64,000 nucleotides of DNA from Darksidea phi (Eukaryota; Ascomycota; Dothideomycetes; Pleosporales; Lentitheciaceae): positions 186,001 through 250,000 of the forward strand of contig JASJFT010000001.1 in the NCBI GenBank assembly GCA_030770425.1, given 5' to 3'. The stretch's first letter is position 1, and the number at the start of each line of letters is the position of its first letter. The notes beneath the pieces are model-generated. The model did not search any database. It worked only from the letters and a program-made list of their open reading frames with translations, and was not told the origin of the DNA. This document shows, in pieces, positions 32,735-44,023 of the stretch. Position numbers and translations under genes: made by a program.

Positions 32735-35425
32735 TCACTCCCCTTCGGCCTCCCCATCGCCATCCTCAGCCTTGTCCTCCTTCGCAGCCCGACTTTCCTG
32801 TTTCCTATACAATTCCGCCAACTCCTCCGCCTCCGTCGCCTCATCAATCCCCTTATCCTCCCTCACCTTCAAAAACCTCGGAAACCTGGTACTCAACCCT
32901 CTCTCCTCACTAACCAGTCCGATAGCCGCCGTATATGTTGGGGACAGGGTCAAATCCGCAAAAGCAACCTCCCACACCTCACTCGGCTCAAACCACACAT
33001 CGGGCGTGCCTCCGCCGCCATTGTACTCCACATACGCCGGCTTGCCGCCAAACAGCACATTTTTACAATTTTCATCGTCGGGATCGTACTTGGCGCGGTT
33101 GGCTTTGTAAAAGGCGTCTGTGAAGCCGGACATGCATTTGGTAACTGCTTCGAGGTGGCCTGTTGAAGCGTTTCGGATGGCGAGCAGAATGGGAGACCAC
33201 CATGCTGCTTTGCGGCCGGAGCCATGGAAGGCGGCAATGGGAATCAAGTCGAGGGTTTCGGAGGTTTGATTGTAGTCTTTCTTTACCTTCAGCCAGGCGT
33301 CGAGGCGTTTGTCCGGGTGATAGGTAGAGGGAAGGGGTTTGCGGCGGGTGGAGGGTTTAGGTGGTTCTTCTGTTGCGGCGGATTTGGCTTTACCTCTACC
33401 CTTTTTTGATTTCTTGGGGGTTGCGGGCACCGGAGGTGGTTCATCCGGGGGTGGAGAGAGGGACGACAGGAGGTCTGGGTTTGGTAGGTTGTCCAGCACT
33501 TTGACCATTATGCCTTCGCATTTCATGTCTGTGGCGCTAGTGAAGAAGGCTTGAACAGCTTCTTCGTCTGCAGATGTAGCATCTAGACTTTTGACCCAGG
33601 TAAAATGATGCGGGATCTCGATAAAGAGACTCCGTAGCAGATTCCGCCTTTCTCTGAACGGTCTGTCCAGGAGCTCCTCGCCATTGAGGTACATGAGGTC
33701 GAAAGCGAACAGGCACACGTCGATCGTAACACTTGCCACTACCACATCCTTTCTAGCACGGTTCGCTAGTGTCTGGAAGGTCTTCAACTCCCCGGTCTCG
33801 CGATCAATAGCGACCACCTCGCCTTCCAAAATGAAGCTCGACACTCCCTCGCCGCGTATCTTCGGCACTAGCGCGACAAGATCCGGGTATTTATCCGTCA
33901 TAATCTCTAAATGGCGCGAAAAGATCGTTACCTTTCCGTTCTCATCGCAATGTACTTGTGCCCGCTGTCCATCGTACTTGTACTCGCAACTAAAGTCCCG
34001 TCCTTGCAGCTTCATAAGCATCTCGCCTAAATCCCTCGTTATGCTTCCCAACATAGGCCGAAGCGGTATATGCAGAGCTAGTCCGCAGCGAAGAAGCAGT
34101 TCATCGCAGACGCCAATCTCGAGGAGCGCAGGGATCAGGTCGTTGTAGTTTGGGCGACGAGCGAAGCATGCTTTGACGATTTCTTCGTTCTTAGAGTAGG
34201 TCTCGGCGAGCTCGTCTTTCTTGAGGATACGGAGCGAGTCGGCGGTTCTGGTCTCGAAAGATGCGTTTGGTGGCTTGGAGAGCATGAAGGCGCGGGATAG
34301 AGCGATTAGCATAGTCGTCTTGACCGCACCGATGCGCAGATGTTGGACTAGTGTTCGCACGATGTATCGGCTTTCCTCAGCTCCCCTCGCATCTTGAAGA
34401 AGCCGCTCCACCAACCTCTGTTTTACTTCCACGCTTCCGTGCCCCTTGCTATTCGCGATCTTGACCAGCGAGTTGAACACGCTCTTGATCGTTAGCGGTT
34501 TGGGCTTTCTTAGTGTAAACGACTGTCTTTTCTTCGCTTCAAATGCCACATCTCCCGGATCTCCATACTTGTTATACAACGCCTTGAGTCCCGCATTATC
34601 TAGACCGCACACCTTCTTCAGCGCCTTGGATATCGCGCTTCCTCCCAGCCCAAGCTCCAAATCGATATATGGGGGGGATATGGAATTCGTTGCAAGCCAG
34701 ACTGCTGACAGCAAGCTCCCCGGATCGCCTTCAATAACTGTGCGCAGCAAGTTGACAAGCGTATCAACGATTTTTATCCGACTAGTTGTACTGTTGACTA
34801 GCACAAAGCCTCGCGTCAACAACGCGTACGTTGCATGCCCTCCTTCGGCTGCCCAATGCTTCCGCAGTTCTGCTATATGTTTCGAAGGGACGAAGTCAAG
34901 CGGGCTTTGATCGAAGGGAAGGTTTGCGCAAACGTTGTCTTCTTCGGTGGCGGTCGATTGGAGAGAGAGCGTGTTCTTCTTCGGCGCGGCGGGTTTGCAG
35001 GGCTCCACAGGAGGTTCTTCAGGCTCTGCAGAATTAGCTTCGCTAGTCATGCAGCCGACTACTCCGTTCGTGATGGGCTTCTCAGGCTCCGCGTAGAGCT
35101 CGCTAGAACTCGATGGCTCTACCACCGCACTCTGGTCTTCCTTGTTCCATTCTTCTTGCAGCTTGCGCGCAAGTTCCTCGTCTGTAAGCGCTATCTTGCC
35201 CTCGTCCTCTTTGGCCGTCTTTTCGGCGCTTGTAACCTTCACGGCGGCTTTGTTAACTGCTTTGGCAGCCTCGTCTTTCTGCTTAGCGAAGAAGTAGTTC
35301 AGGTTGCGGACAGGCTGGCTTGAGCCATCGTTCTTCTTGCGACGTTTCGCTGGACTACTCATATTGCAGGCCCAGTTCGGGACGGTGGCTGTACAATGCA
35401 ACAGACGCATTGTGCCTAAGCGCAT
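32735..35425 (-). CDS. cdc9: ATP-dependent DNA ligase I
   Basis: A single exon of 896 aa. It carries the N-terminal DNA-binding domain, then the nucleotidyltransferase core with motif I SCEYKYDGQRAQVH (Lys483 as AMP acceptor), FILEGEVVAID (motif III), EGIMVKVL (motif IV) and WLKVKKDY (motif V), and an OB fold with TRFPRFLKVREDKG near the end. It joins Okazaki fragments and seals repair nicks. A PIP-box-like VRNLNYFF near residues 39-46 lacks the usual Gln. Two starts are possible: Met1 gives MRLGTMRLLHCTATVPNW, a presequence-like N-terminus; Met22 gives MSSPAKRRKK, a nuclear-type N-terminus. Yeast Cdc9 uses such paired starts for mitochondrial and nuclear forms. Between motifs IV and V lies an insertion of about 70 residues rich in Pro, Lys and Ser. 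Confidence 0.95.
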   Translation of the reverse strand: MRLGTMRLLHCTATVPNWACNMSSPAKRRKKNDGSSQPVRNLNYFFAKQKDEAAKAVNKAAVKVTSAEKTAKEDEGKIALTDEELARKLQEEWNKEDQSAVVEPSSSSELYAEPEKPITNGVVGCMTSEANSAEPEEPPVEPCKPAAPKKNTLSLQSTATEEDNVCANLPFDQSPLDFVPSKHIAELRKHWAAEGGHATYALLTRGFVLVNSTTSRIKIVDTLVNLLRTVIEGDPGSLLSAVWLATNSISPPYIDLELGLGGSAISKALKKVCGLDNAGLKALYNKYGDPGDVAFEAKKRQSFTLRKPKPLTIKSVFNSLVKIANSKGHGSVEVKQRLVERLLQDARGAEESRYIVRTLVQHLRIGAVKTTMLIALSRAFMLSKPPNASFETRTADSLRILKKDELAETYSKNEEIVKACFARRPNYNDLIPALLEIGVCDELLLRCGLALHIPLRPMLGSITRDLGEMLMKLQGRDFSCEYKYDGQRAQVHCDENGKVTIFSRHLEIMTDKYPDLVALVPKIRGEGVSSFILEGEVVAIDRETGELKTFQTLANRARKDVVVASVTIDVCLFAFDLMYLNGEELLDRPFRERRNLLRSLFIEIPHHFTWVKSLDATSADEEAVQAFFTSATDMKCEGIMVKVLDNLPNPDLLSSLSPPPDEPPPVPATPKKSKKGRGKAKSAATEEPPKPSTRRKPLPSTYHPDKRLDAWLKVKKDYNQTSETLDLIPIAAFHGSGRKAAWWSPILLAIRNASTGHLEAVTKCMSGFTDAFYKANRAKYDPDDENCKNVLFGGKPAYVEYNGGGGTPDVWFEPSEVWEVAFADLTLSPTYTAAIGLVSEERGLSTRFPRFLKVREDKGIDEATEAEELAELYRKQESRAAKEDKAEDGDGEAEGE

Positions 35426-35745
35426 CGCTTGACGTATTCACGTCATGCTGCGCTTGGGCCACACCTTATTTTCTGACTTCACGTGCTCACGCGTATCGGT
35501 GCTTAGATTTATAGCTGGGGCTATTACAGCAGTAGATATGAGAAAGACTACAGAACAAACGAGTGAATTTTTCGAAAAGCCTCCATACTTCCGACGATAT
35601 GCGCTTATAGGCGCACCCAACAATCCAGTAGCTTTTCCGTTCCTCGTTCTGAGTTACAATGTTTCATGTAAATACCGTTTGTAAAAGTCAAAGTTCAGAG
35701 AAGAACCGCAAAAGGAGAAGGTCATCCATGAGAATGCGTGATGGC
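35426..35745. other. Intergenic between ligase 5' end and F-box 3' end
   Basis: 320 bp. No gene recognised; presumed ligase promoter and F-box 3' UTR. Confidence 0.4.
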
Positions 35746-37469
35746 TCAGGTATCAATATGATATAACTGCCACCGTTCCATGTACCATGACTTCTCTTTC
35801 TCCTGGAGTTCCGTTAGCAAGGTACCGGAGAACAGTACATAGACACTCACCCTAGCATCGCGCTCCTCTTTCGATTCTCGTCCATAGTTGGGCGGATCTT
35901 GATCCGTACGGTAGGTGAGAATCTCTCTTGGGAAGCTCAAAACCAATGGAAAGCCGTCGCTATCCATCCCTTTTCGAGCATCTTGAATCGATTCGTAGGA
36001 TATGGGGAATGACATGTGATCGTCATCCGATTCGAGGCAATCGACCGCTTCCACGGAGCCATCAGAGGTCCTTGTGACTCCCCATGGGGTCGGATAATTC
36101 CACTCTACCAAGTATAGTCGCTCCAATGCTGGACAGGAGCCAAAGTACACCGAGGCAACTACGTCTTGCTCCTCATCGAATGGACCTTCTCGGTAGGATC
36201 TCCATCGTCTCATTAGGCTCTGTGCTACTTCGCTATCGTCCGACATGGCGCTTTCTATATCGCTCTCCGGCGTCCATTGGGTTGTTGCAATCGCCAGAGT
36301 GCGCAGTTTTTCAAAGTATCCCAAGGCCTCGCCAAAATCCTGTTTAAAATGTTAACTGATGTTGCACGCGTGCAGGTAAGAGATGAAAGAGAAAACTGCG
36401 AACTCACAGAGAGAGCTTCATTAAAAATCTCGCCCTTGAGCGCCAGACTCTGAATTCCCGGAACCAGCTCACTGAGATCTCGAAACTATTAGCATACATG
36501 ATCGTAGCCCATTCATGTTAAAGCTTACAGGATATGTCATCCTCGGTCCATGCATCGCTGAAAAGCTCAAGATGTCGCAGCCTCTTAAGATCTCCCACCG
36601 CTTCCATCAGCTGGGCGCAGTAAAGACTGTCACGGAGGATCAGATTTTCCGTGTTCGGGCAGGCTTTCACGAGGAAGTCCCAGTCGCCAGCGCACTGAAT
36701 CCTTAGGCCGACGACAGAGGTCAGCGAAACATTGGACTTCCTGAACGTCTTATCCACAGCGGAGAAGTCCACATTTTTGCGGTGCGTGATGGAGAGCTCG
36801 GTGAGTTGAGTCATCATAGCCAACACCTTGGGAATTCGCGTCTTGCAGAGCACCGATGTATCTCTCGAAGAAGTTACGATCTCGCAGGTCCTACCAGCAA
36901 GTCAACGTTATTTGCTGTAGCCAAATCTAAGATGCTCGGTGGTAAATAGATATAAGGGAGAGTCTGAGAGCTCGAATAGCCAGACTTGATCAACAATTCG
37001 AATGCTCTTACCTGATGCATGAGAGCAGTGTGTTGTCCCTCTCAATGTCCTTCAATTGTCGGTTAAGCTGTCCCATAGTAGTCGACAGACGGAAGATGTT
37101 CCTAAACAGCTTTGGCATACAGACAGAACGCAGTCGTCGGTTCACAAGCGACAAGCTAAGCGTACTGAGATGACGCCGGAAATACGGCTTGTCATAGTAC
37201 CCCCATCCTGTCTCTGGCTTGTCAATTTCGAAGAGCAGATCAATAATGATGGCAAGAACATCATTGTTCAGCCCGTCGAGAAGGAGCTGTTGGTCTGGAC
37301 TCGCCGATGGGCAGATGAGCTCCGCTGAGGAGGCAATTAGACTCTCAGGACTCGTGAAACGCAAGGGCGCCACGCTGGAGAACACTGAGTGCTCTACCGG
37401 GTGCAATGTCTGTGGGTCGTTATGTACTGAGGAGGCAGATCGATCTGTCGCTGATGGTAAGTCGGCCAT
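35746..37469 (-). CDS. F-box-like protein with leucine-rich C-terminal region
   Basis: Exons 37012-37469, 36529-36890, 36408-36478 and 35746-36339, introns 121, 50 and 68 nt, 494 aa. The F-box-like part is LLLDGLNNDVLAIIIDLLFE with a long loop and LSLSLVNRRLRSVCMPKLFRNI at about residues 60-135. Then come LRR-like strands (LTELSITHR, VVGLRIQCAGDWDFLV, NTENLILRD, LKRLRHLELFSDAWTEDDI, SLALKG, LRTLAIATTQW, ALERLYLVEWNYP). This layout is that of fungal F-box proteins that may recruit targets to SCF. The third exon uses acceptor CGAG, skipping a closer TAG that would break the frame. Two such genes lie in this window (also 382-2232). Confidence 0.8.
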
Positions 37470-37951
37470 GGTTAGCGTTGACGATCAATGTTCGCGGATT
37501 CGCGTTCAATTAAAGCGATTTTCGGCACGCTTGCTCGACGACTCGTGAAGCGTGTTTGAGCTTCAACGCGTCAGATCCGGAAGCTCATGAGAGCGAGTTG
37601 AAGTGTGGAAAGTAGGGAAGAGAGACAGAGGAAGGCGAGAGTTGCTAGGTGGGGCGCGCTAGTCCTCTTTGGATTACATGCAAATAACGCCCCAAACGTG
37701 CCCGCCTGCATCAATTGATTGCATCCCATACGAAATGGGCTGTTCGGTTCATAGACTTGTCCACACTAAAGCCGCGAAGATATCCAACGACTCCAAAGCA
37801 CGATGACGTCATCACTGCTGTCGTCATCGGAACGGATGCGGGAGTGTGGAAGATCCGAAAGAAGAAGAAATCGGCCTTGATGCGTGGTAACTTGAAGAAC
37901 TGTCTCCTATACAGTAACCATCCCAAACCTTTCACACGAAAGTTCGTTGCA
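37470..37951. other. Intergenic, divergent promoter
   Basis: About 480 bp between divergent genes. The frame of the metallo-beta-lactamase gene is open upstream of its chosen ATG, but those codons look non-coding. An alternative start ATG lies at 37879. Confidence 0.35.
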
Positions 37952-39086
37952 ATGTCCCAACCAGGATCGAACCTTCCATGGCATCCTATCCCGTCTTCAC
38001 CATCAAAGTCGACGTGCAAAGTCCATCTCCTTGAAGCCGGCGGGCTCGTCCTTCCAGAAGATCTCGTCCTCCTCCCGGACCCCAACGAGCCGAACAGTTC
38101 ACTCGAATCAAACAACAAAAATGATGAAGCGAAGAAGTCCTACGTTCCCGACTATTGCTTCCCCATCAACCATTCGCCAACTGGCACGCACTACATCTTC
38201 GACCTCGGCATGTGCAAAGACCTCGAAAACCTCCCGCCCTATCTCGTCAAGTATGTTCTTCCCTCGTTCGACTGCACCCCTCGCTCCCCGGCCGATATCC
38301 TCCAAGAGCACGGCACTCTTGACTAGTAACCTGAGAATGTCAAAGCCGCCATCTTCTCACACATGCACTTCGACCATGTGGGCGACGCCGGGGGGGTGCT
38401 GGCTTTATGAATGCGGAGTGTTGGGTCGGGCCAACCTGTTGTACGTATGCGAGACCCGGGTATCCAGTGGAAGAGAACGCGCCGACGTTGAGTGAGACCT
38501 TGCCAACAGACGGTTCAAGGAAAATTGTGGAGGCTTTCGTTAATGATGGATTACTCAAAAAAGCTGATGATAAAAGAACTGGGAAGGTAGAAAAAGCCAA
38601 GAAACAGGGGCTTTACGAAGCTGTCGAACTGCGTGATCCAGGAAATGAAGGCTGGATTGGCCTAGGTGCTTTCGATCGAGCGTTCGATGTATGGGGCGAT
38701 GATTCTGCGTATCTTATTGATGCCCCAGGGCACTTTCCCGGCATCAAATGATGCTTATTCGAGTCAAGACGAATGAGGCTGGCAATGATGACTTTGTGCT
38801 CTTGGCTGGCGATTGCTACCATCATCCTGCCTTGCTCAAGGATCCAAAGAGGACAGCACGACCACCGTACTCGAAAGGCGGAATGCACGTTGATCCTGAG
38901 GAAGCCGTTATCACGATAAAGTACACAAAGGCATTCTCGGAGAAAGAAAATGTATGGGTTATCGGAGCTCACGACTTCAGTGTCGGTGAAACCCTTGCCC
39001 CAGGGCAGAAGGAGATAAAAGGCTCAGTGCTCTTGAACAACTGGCATGAGAAAAAGTGGAAGAAACACCTGCCAGTGTCGCTGTAA
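37952..39086 (+). pseudogene. Disrupted metallo-beta-lactamase-fold hydrolase
   Basis: The plus strand encodes an MBL protein in three frames. The first part (MSQPGSNLPWHPIP..., YIFDLGMCKDLENLPPYLVK) ends in TAG TAA at 38324-38329. In the same frame after these stops comes PENVKAAIFSHMHFDHVGD, the zinc-binding HxHxDH motif. A one-base shift at the seven-G run 38390-38396 moves on to GFMNAECWVGPT, and another one-base shift near 38740 to MMLIRVKTNEAGNDDFVLLAGDCYHH and IGAHDFSVGET. The order is that of fungal lactonase-like MBL hydrolases. Both shifts sit at G runs and could be sequencing errors, but the double stop cannot be explained that way. Probably a pseudogene. Product function unknown. 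Confidence 0.7.
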
Positions 39087-40038
39087 AACACGAGAACCTC
39101 GACGACATCTTTTTGACAGCGTTTCCCACTCATACTCGCATGACCGTCACACTACCTCAAGCCTCGAGACAATGACGCGGCGCAGCCCTGCGTTCAGGAA
39201 AGCAAAACAACCCTCCCATCAACGTCTCCATACCCAAACGCCACCTCCGTTCCACTCCACCGTCTCGACCACCTACACCCCTCTCACACCATCGGCATCC
39301 CCCTTCCCCTACCCATTTTTCCCAATTCCCATCCATACCCATCTAGCCCAACTCCAAACATGCCCCAACACCATGGAACGACAAAAGCTTAACTCCAAAA
39401 CACACGAAGCTTGACCATCCAACCGAACATCCGTGAACGTGCAGGTGCCACCAGAGTGCCGGCTTCCGTTCATGCAGCCCTGCGAGCGGAGTCTGAAGCC
39501 ATGGCGCCAAGAGGCACGTCTCAAGGGGCGGCAACGATCCGACCGACTTTGCCGCGGCGACTTGCCGTGTTTTGAATCCTATTGCATGAATAGAATATGG
39601 CGTGATTTTCTGCTTACCACGCCTTTCGGCCTGGGGCGATGAAACCAGCGGACCGTTCAGGCGGTTGTACTCGGTTCTATATTCAAGGCTGCTAGTACAC
39701 GACACCACGGAAATCAGGCCATTTTTTTCTTGGATGAGTTTTGAATCTGCTTCAACTTTTTATTTGCTCTCTGCTTTGAGAAGGGAATTCTATGGTATCG
39801 TGATGAAGCCAAATGTCTCTGGGTAGCCGCACGCAGCTACCAAGGCCGACGGAAAAAAAGGTACTAATGCTGATAAATACTACGTTTGGAAAAGACAACA
39901 ACGCCATGATGGATTAGGTTGGCGGGGGGAAGAGGTAAAATATGTACCGGGTGATGAAGTGATATCTAGCTGACAATGCAAAGCCCAACAAATATTCGCT
40001 AATCCTACTACTAAATGCAAAAACACCCTCGTACCGGA
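39087..40038. other. Intergenic between convergent genes
   Basis: About 950 bp of 3' flanks. A CCAC/CTCC-rich plus-strand stretch near 39230-39370 is low-complexity and not convincingly coding. Confidence 0.4.
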
Positions 40039-41919
40039 TCAGAAGTTCTCTTTACCCCAGACAAAGCTGAAGCCGGGTTCTGAGTATTGGTTGCACTTGA
40101 TGTGGAGTGTTGAGCCGAGCACTTTGGGGCCGCAGAAGAAAACACCTGCTTCGGCGGGGGAGTGGATCTTGCGGATGGACTTGAAAATCATGTCCCAGTT
40201 GGGGCGGCCAAAGTTCGTGGGTGCGCGGAGACCGGTGATGGCGTCTTGTTCGGCGTTGGCGTCGTTGATCATGATGTTGGTTGCGTCGTCGGCTTTAATT
40301 TTAGCGGTGAGGTACTGAAAAGTAATTAGTATTGGAAGAAGTCCTTTGGTGGGTGGTGCAACTTACGGTATGGATCTCAATATGATCGTCAAGATCCTGC
40401 GCCTCGATAGCCAATAGCAGCGATCTGAACCATTCGAACGAGCCGAAGTCTCTGCAAATCCAGAAGAAGTAGACCTTTCGGAGTCGCGTACGCCCCTGGG
40501 GGTAGTTCATCCTGTACCAGATGCTCTTCAAGATGGAGGCGAAGGGCGTTACACCAATACCAGCACCGACCAAGACGGCGATCTCAAACTTAAACACGTC
40601 TTCTGAGGCGGAACCGAACGGACCATCGATGTAGACTCGCGGGAGAATCTGGCGTAGAGCGACCTCGTTGCTCCCGTCTTTACCACCCTTCTCACCACCA
40701 CCTCTCTTTTCAAGATCGCATCCAAGTGCCTTTCCAAATGCCTTTGTGAAATCTCCGACCATACGAATATGCACCGAGATGTAATCCTCCTCGGGTGCGC
40801 TAGTAAGCGTGAAGGGGTGGTATTGCCAGATGGAGACCTCTGGACAGCATAAGAAAATGTACTGTACCCGTTAGCAATACTCGCCATCTGCAAGTCCAAA
40901 AAACGTACCTGACCAGCTTGCGTCTTGGTATGCTCCTTCTTGATCTGAACCTCGCAGACATTGCTCGGGTGCTGAATAACCTTGGAAATGTAGGTCTTGT
41001 GTCGTCCACGAATCTCGCGCGCAATACGCTCGCCAAGGTATGCAAATCCTCCGTACATCCAGTACTCCCAGAAAACACCGATACCGTCGCAGAAAGGCGC
41101 AAAGTCGGGTTTGATCATGCAGAAAGCACCGTGGATGGCCCAGAAGAGGAAGAAGATGGTGAATAGGTGGTGTGTATACCAAAATCGTTCGAACTGAGCT
41201 CGCCGGTTCTTCTCCGCTGCGGTCCAGGCCATTGCCGTGAGCGCGATTAGCATGACGTATCCGGTCCATCCCGGGCCCGTTGCGACATTCGCTAGAATGA
41301 ATCCCATGAATCCCAGATTGTTCTTGTAGGCAAACACCCACAAGTTCCTCCAATGCGCAATCGTGTGGATCCAGGAGAAGAGGAGGATCGACCAGCCAAC
41401 GAGCTTGTGGAAGGTGATGTTTTTATCGAAGGGAATGATGCCGTTCAAAGGCGTCCTGCGGACCATTGATATTAAGTTCCTGCATACCGGGAAGAGGATG
41501 AAGGCGACGTCCACGTGAAGCACTAACGCTGCGGAACGAGCTATAGGAAATGTGAAGCCGAAGATAGCGCGAGTTCCGATGGCGTTATCCTACTGTATGT
41601 GAGTACAGTTGGCTTCCTTTCCCACGCATTACCCTCACCTTGAAGCCGTAGTGCGCCATTCCAAATGCAAAGACAAAGATATGCAATATCAAGAATACGA
41701 AAACGAATCTGCGAAAGTTAGTATGTGAGGTACTTGGCCACAAAGAGCGCCTTACAGTCGCCGGTAACCCTCGTTGACCATCCACCTGTCGATCTTTTCC
41801 TTCAGGTAGAGCTGGCGGGGCTTTTCATCCGACATCTCGCCCGACATGAGCATTCGAGTGAGTGGCGGCCATCTTGACCGTTCTCGGCCGGTGAGACTGT
41901 AGTTTGCGTATTCTGACAT
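40039..41919 (-). CDS. noxB: NADPH oxidase NoxB
   Basis: Exons 41756-41919, 41639-41708, 40909-41589, 40367-40861 and 40039-40314, introns 47-52 nt, 561 aa. It starts with an extra N-terminal segment before the first TM (LYLKEKIDRWMVNEGYRRL), which separates NoxB from the shorter NoxA. Six TM helices carry heme-ligating His in HKLVGWSILLFSWIHTIAHW and the HHLFTIFFLFWAIH region. The FAD site is HPFTLTSAPEED, and the NADPH sites include VLVGAGIGVTPFASILKS and FFCGPKVLGSTLH, with the terminal WGKENF. It transfers electrons from NADPH across the membrane to make superoxide for ROS signalling; in related fungi it acts with tetraspanin Pls1 and NoxR in infection and ascospore germination. The regulators are not in this window. 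Confidence 0.93.
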
Positions 41920-43135
41920 GGCGGCGGTGTCAGGGAGACGACCAGTATTAGGTGTTGCCGGTCTTCAGAGCCTGCTGAATGTGGCCAAAGTATACGACGG
42001 AAGGCTTAAAGAGTGACCAAATCTACACGGCGGTCAGTATGTGCGAGGGCGCCATGGGGTGGCGCTGGTGGTGTAGACTTACAAGCAAATGTGCCCGCAC
42101 TGAAGAAGAGAATACAGGAGAGTCAACGTGACCGGCTAAAGAGGCACCGGCATGAAGGAGGCTCCAAAGGGCTATAAGCACATGCACAGCGGAAAGGGCT
42201 TCGAGAGGGGTGGGGGGAGGAGGTTACGATATCATTGCGGCGCCATGTGGGTACCGGCAAGGACGCGCTGTGAAGGAAGCAGAGGCTAACGCAAGTCGTA
42301 AAACAGCAGCGAGCATCGAACCACTTGGTCAGTGTGCACGCCAGAAGCTGCGACAAAAGCAGGTGCGCAGGCTAAGAGGGCGTATCGCAAGGACAAGGTG
42401 CAGCGCCCAGAGACGCGCAGAATGCAGCGCTGGCCTATGGGAGGAGGACAGGAGCCCGAGGAGGCCGATTCAGGCGTGCTGGCGGTGGGCTGAAACACGA
42501 CAAAGACATGGCATTTTCATTGCGTAGGGCCAAAGGTAGAGGAGCCCAGCGCCGCGACGTCGGAGACGCGTCGCAGGATCCCGGATGAGACGTAAGCGAG
42601 TTTGGGGCGGCGTTCAGCGCTTGTGGGACTTGAGCCCCCATCACCCATCTCCTGCCACCACGAACCTCAACTCGACTCCACTGCAGCATCACAGGTCTCG
42701 CGCCGAACTGAAGGCCGATGCCCGTTGCCCGTTGCCCGCGGCGTCCGCGGACGAGCCCACGGCGGCGCTGGAGTGACAGCTTCTGGCCGCGTCCACTGAT
42801 TGAACGATGAATGCTCCGTCGGCTGCAGGTGCGGCTCTATCCTTAGCCAGCTTGGTATGCACGGCATTAAGCGCCCTCAGATGTGGTAGTGAACAGCGCC
42901 TAGGGACACATAGTAGCCACGGGTAGCGCGTAGGCTCCCATCCGGTCTCGCCCGCGTTGGCATCTTTGATTCGCATGATTCCTACTACTCCCGTCGGCAA
43001 CTCTTCTCCCATCCAATCCCAGTCGTATCAAACATATGCGGTCTTAGAGCCCAGACCGGCGCAAGGAAAACGATCTAGGAAACACTGGAAGAAACACCAT
43101 CAAGAAACACCATCACTTCGGTAACGAGCACCGCC
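41920..43135. other. Intergenic upstream of noxB
   Basis: About 1.2 kb of GC-rich sequence holding the noxB promoter and the 3' flank of the SDR gene. I find no supported gene; possible leader introns cannot be resolved. Confidence 0.4.
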
Positions 43136-44023
43136 TCAGAGCATCTGGTAACCGCCACTTGCGGATATGGTCTGTCCCGAGACCCAGCGTGAGCTTTCGT
43201 CTGAGAGCCAGGCGACTACCTGTGCGATGTCGTCCCTAGCCACAAGTCAGCACTTGTATCCATGTTCGGTGCTTTGGCGCGCCATCAGATATGGCTGGAC
43301 TCACACTGTCCCGTGCCGGTGCTCCACCGCTGTCATCTTCAGCTGCATCTCCACGATATCTCGTGGTACATCGTCTAACATTTCCGACTGTACTGGGCCC
43401 GGTGCGACAGTGTTCACAGTGTGTCCCTGATGACCCAGCTCTGCTGCCAGGCCCCGCGTCATGCCCTCCAGCGCTGCTTTCGATGCGGAATACATGGCCA
43501 GGCTCTCGAAGCCAGAACGAGCTCCGACTGACGACAGGTTGATGATCCTGCCTGGCGCTCGCAGATGAGGCACCACCGCCTTTGTCATCAACAAGGGCGC
43601 CCTGACATTCACATCGAAAATTGCAGCATAGTCGTCGGCGGTCGTTTCCAGGATGGTTCTTCCAAACAACACTCCCGCATTATTTATAAGAATGTCGATC
43701 TTGTCACCGAAAGCTTCTACCGTCGCTGCCACGATTTTTCCAGGGGCGTCCACTTCTCTGAGGTTGGCCTGCACCACGATAGCACGGCTTCCATTATCAA
43801 GTGCGGATACTTTTGATGCAACCTCCTGCGCTCCTGTCTCGCTCTTAGGTGATGTGTAGACGATGGTGACCTACAGCGTCAGACGCGATACATACGTGCT
43901 CGAAAGGCATGGACATACTTTGGCACCTCTGCGCGCCAACTCTACCGCTAAGCCAGCACCAATCCCTCGAGAGGAGCCCGTGATGATGGCGACTTTGCCT
44001 GAGAGTGGCAGCTGAGAGGTCAT
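43136..44023 (-). CDS. Classical short-chain dehydrogenase/reductase
   Basis: Exons 43919-44023, 43305-43870 and 43136-43235 (introns 48 and 69 nt) give 256 aa. The cofactor motif is TGSSRGIG (15-22), then a NNAG motif in ILINNAGVLFGRT. The active site is LSSVGARSG with YSASK. It ends DDIAQVVAWLSDESSRWVSGQTISASGGYQ, the usual C-terminus of tetrameric SDRs. It is close to 3-oxoacyl-ACP reductase-like and versicolorin-reductase-like enzymes, but the substrate is unknown. Cytosolic. No biosynthetic genes adjoin it. Confidence 0.9.

Noticed and set aside
42210..42800. Several overlapping open frames in GC-rich sequence upstream of noxB
   Set aside because: Arg/Ser/Pro-rich composition on both strands is typical of GC-rich non-coding DNA; no domain or splice support.
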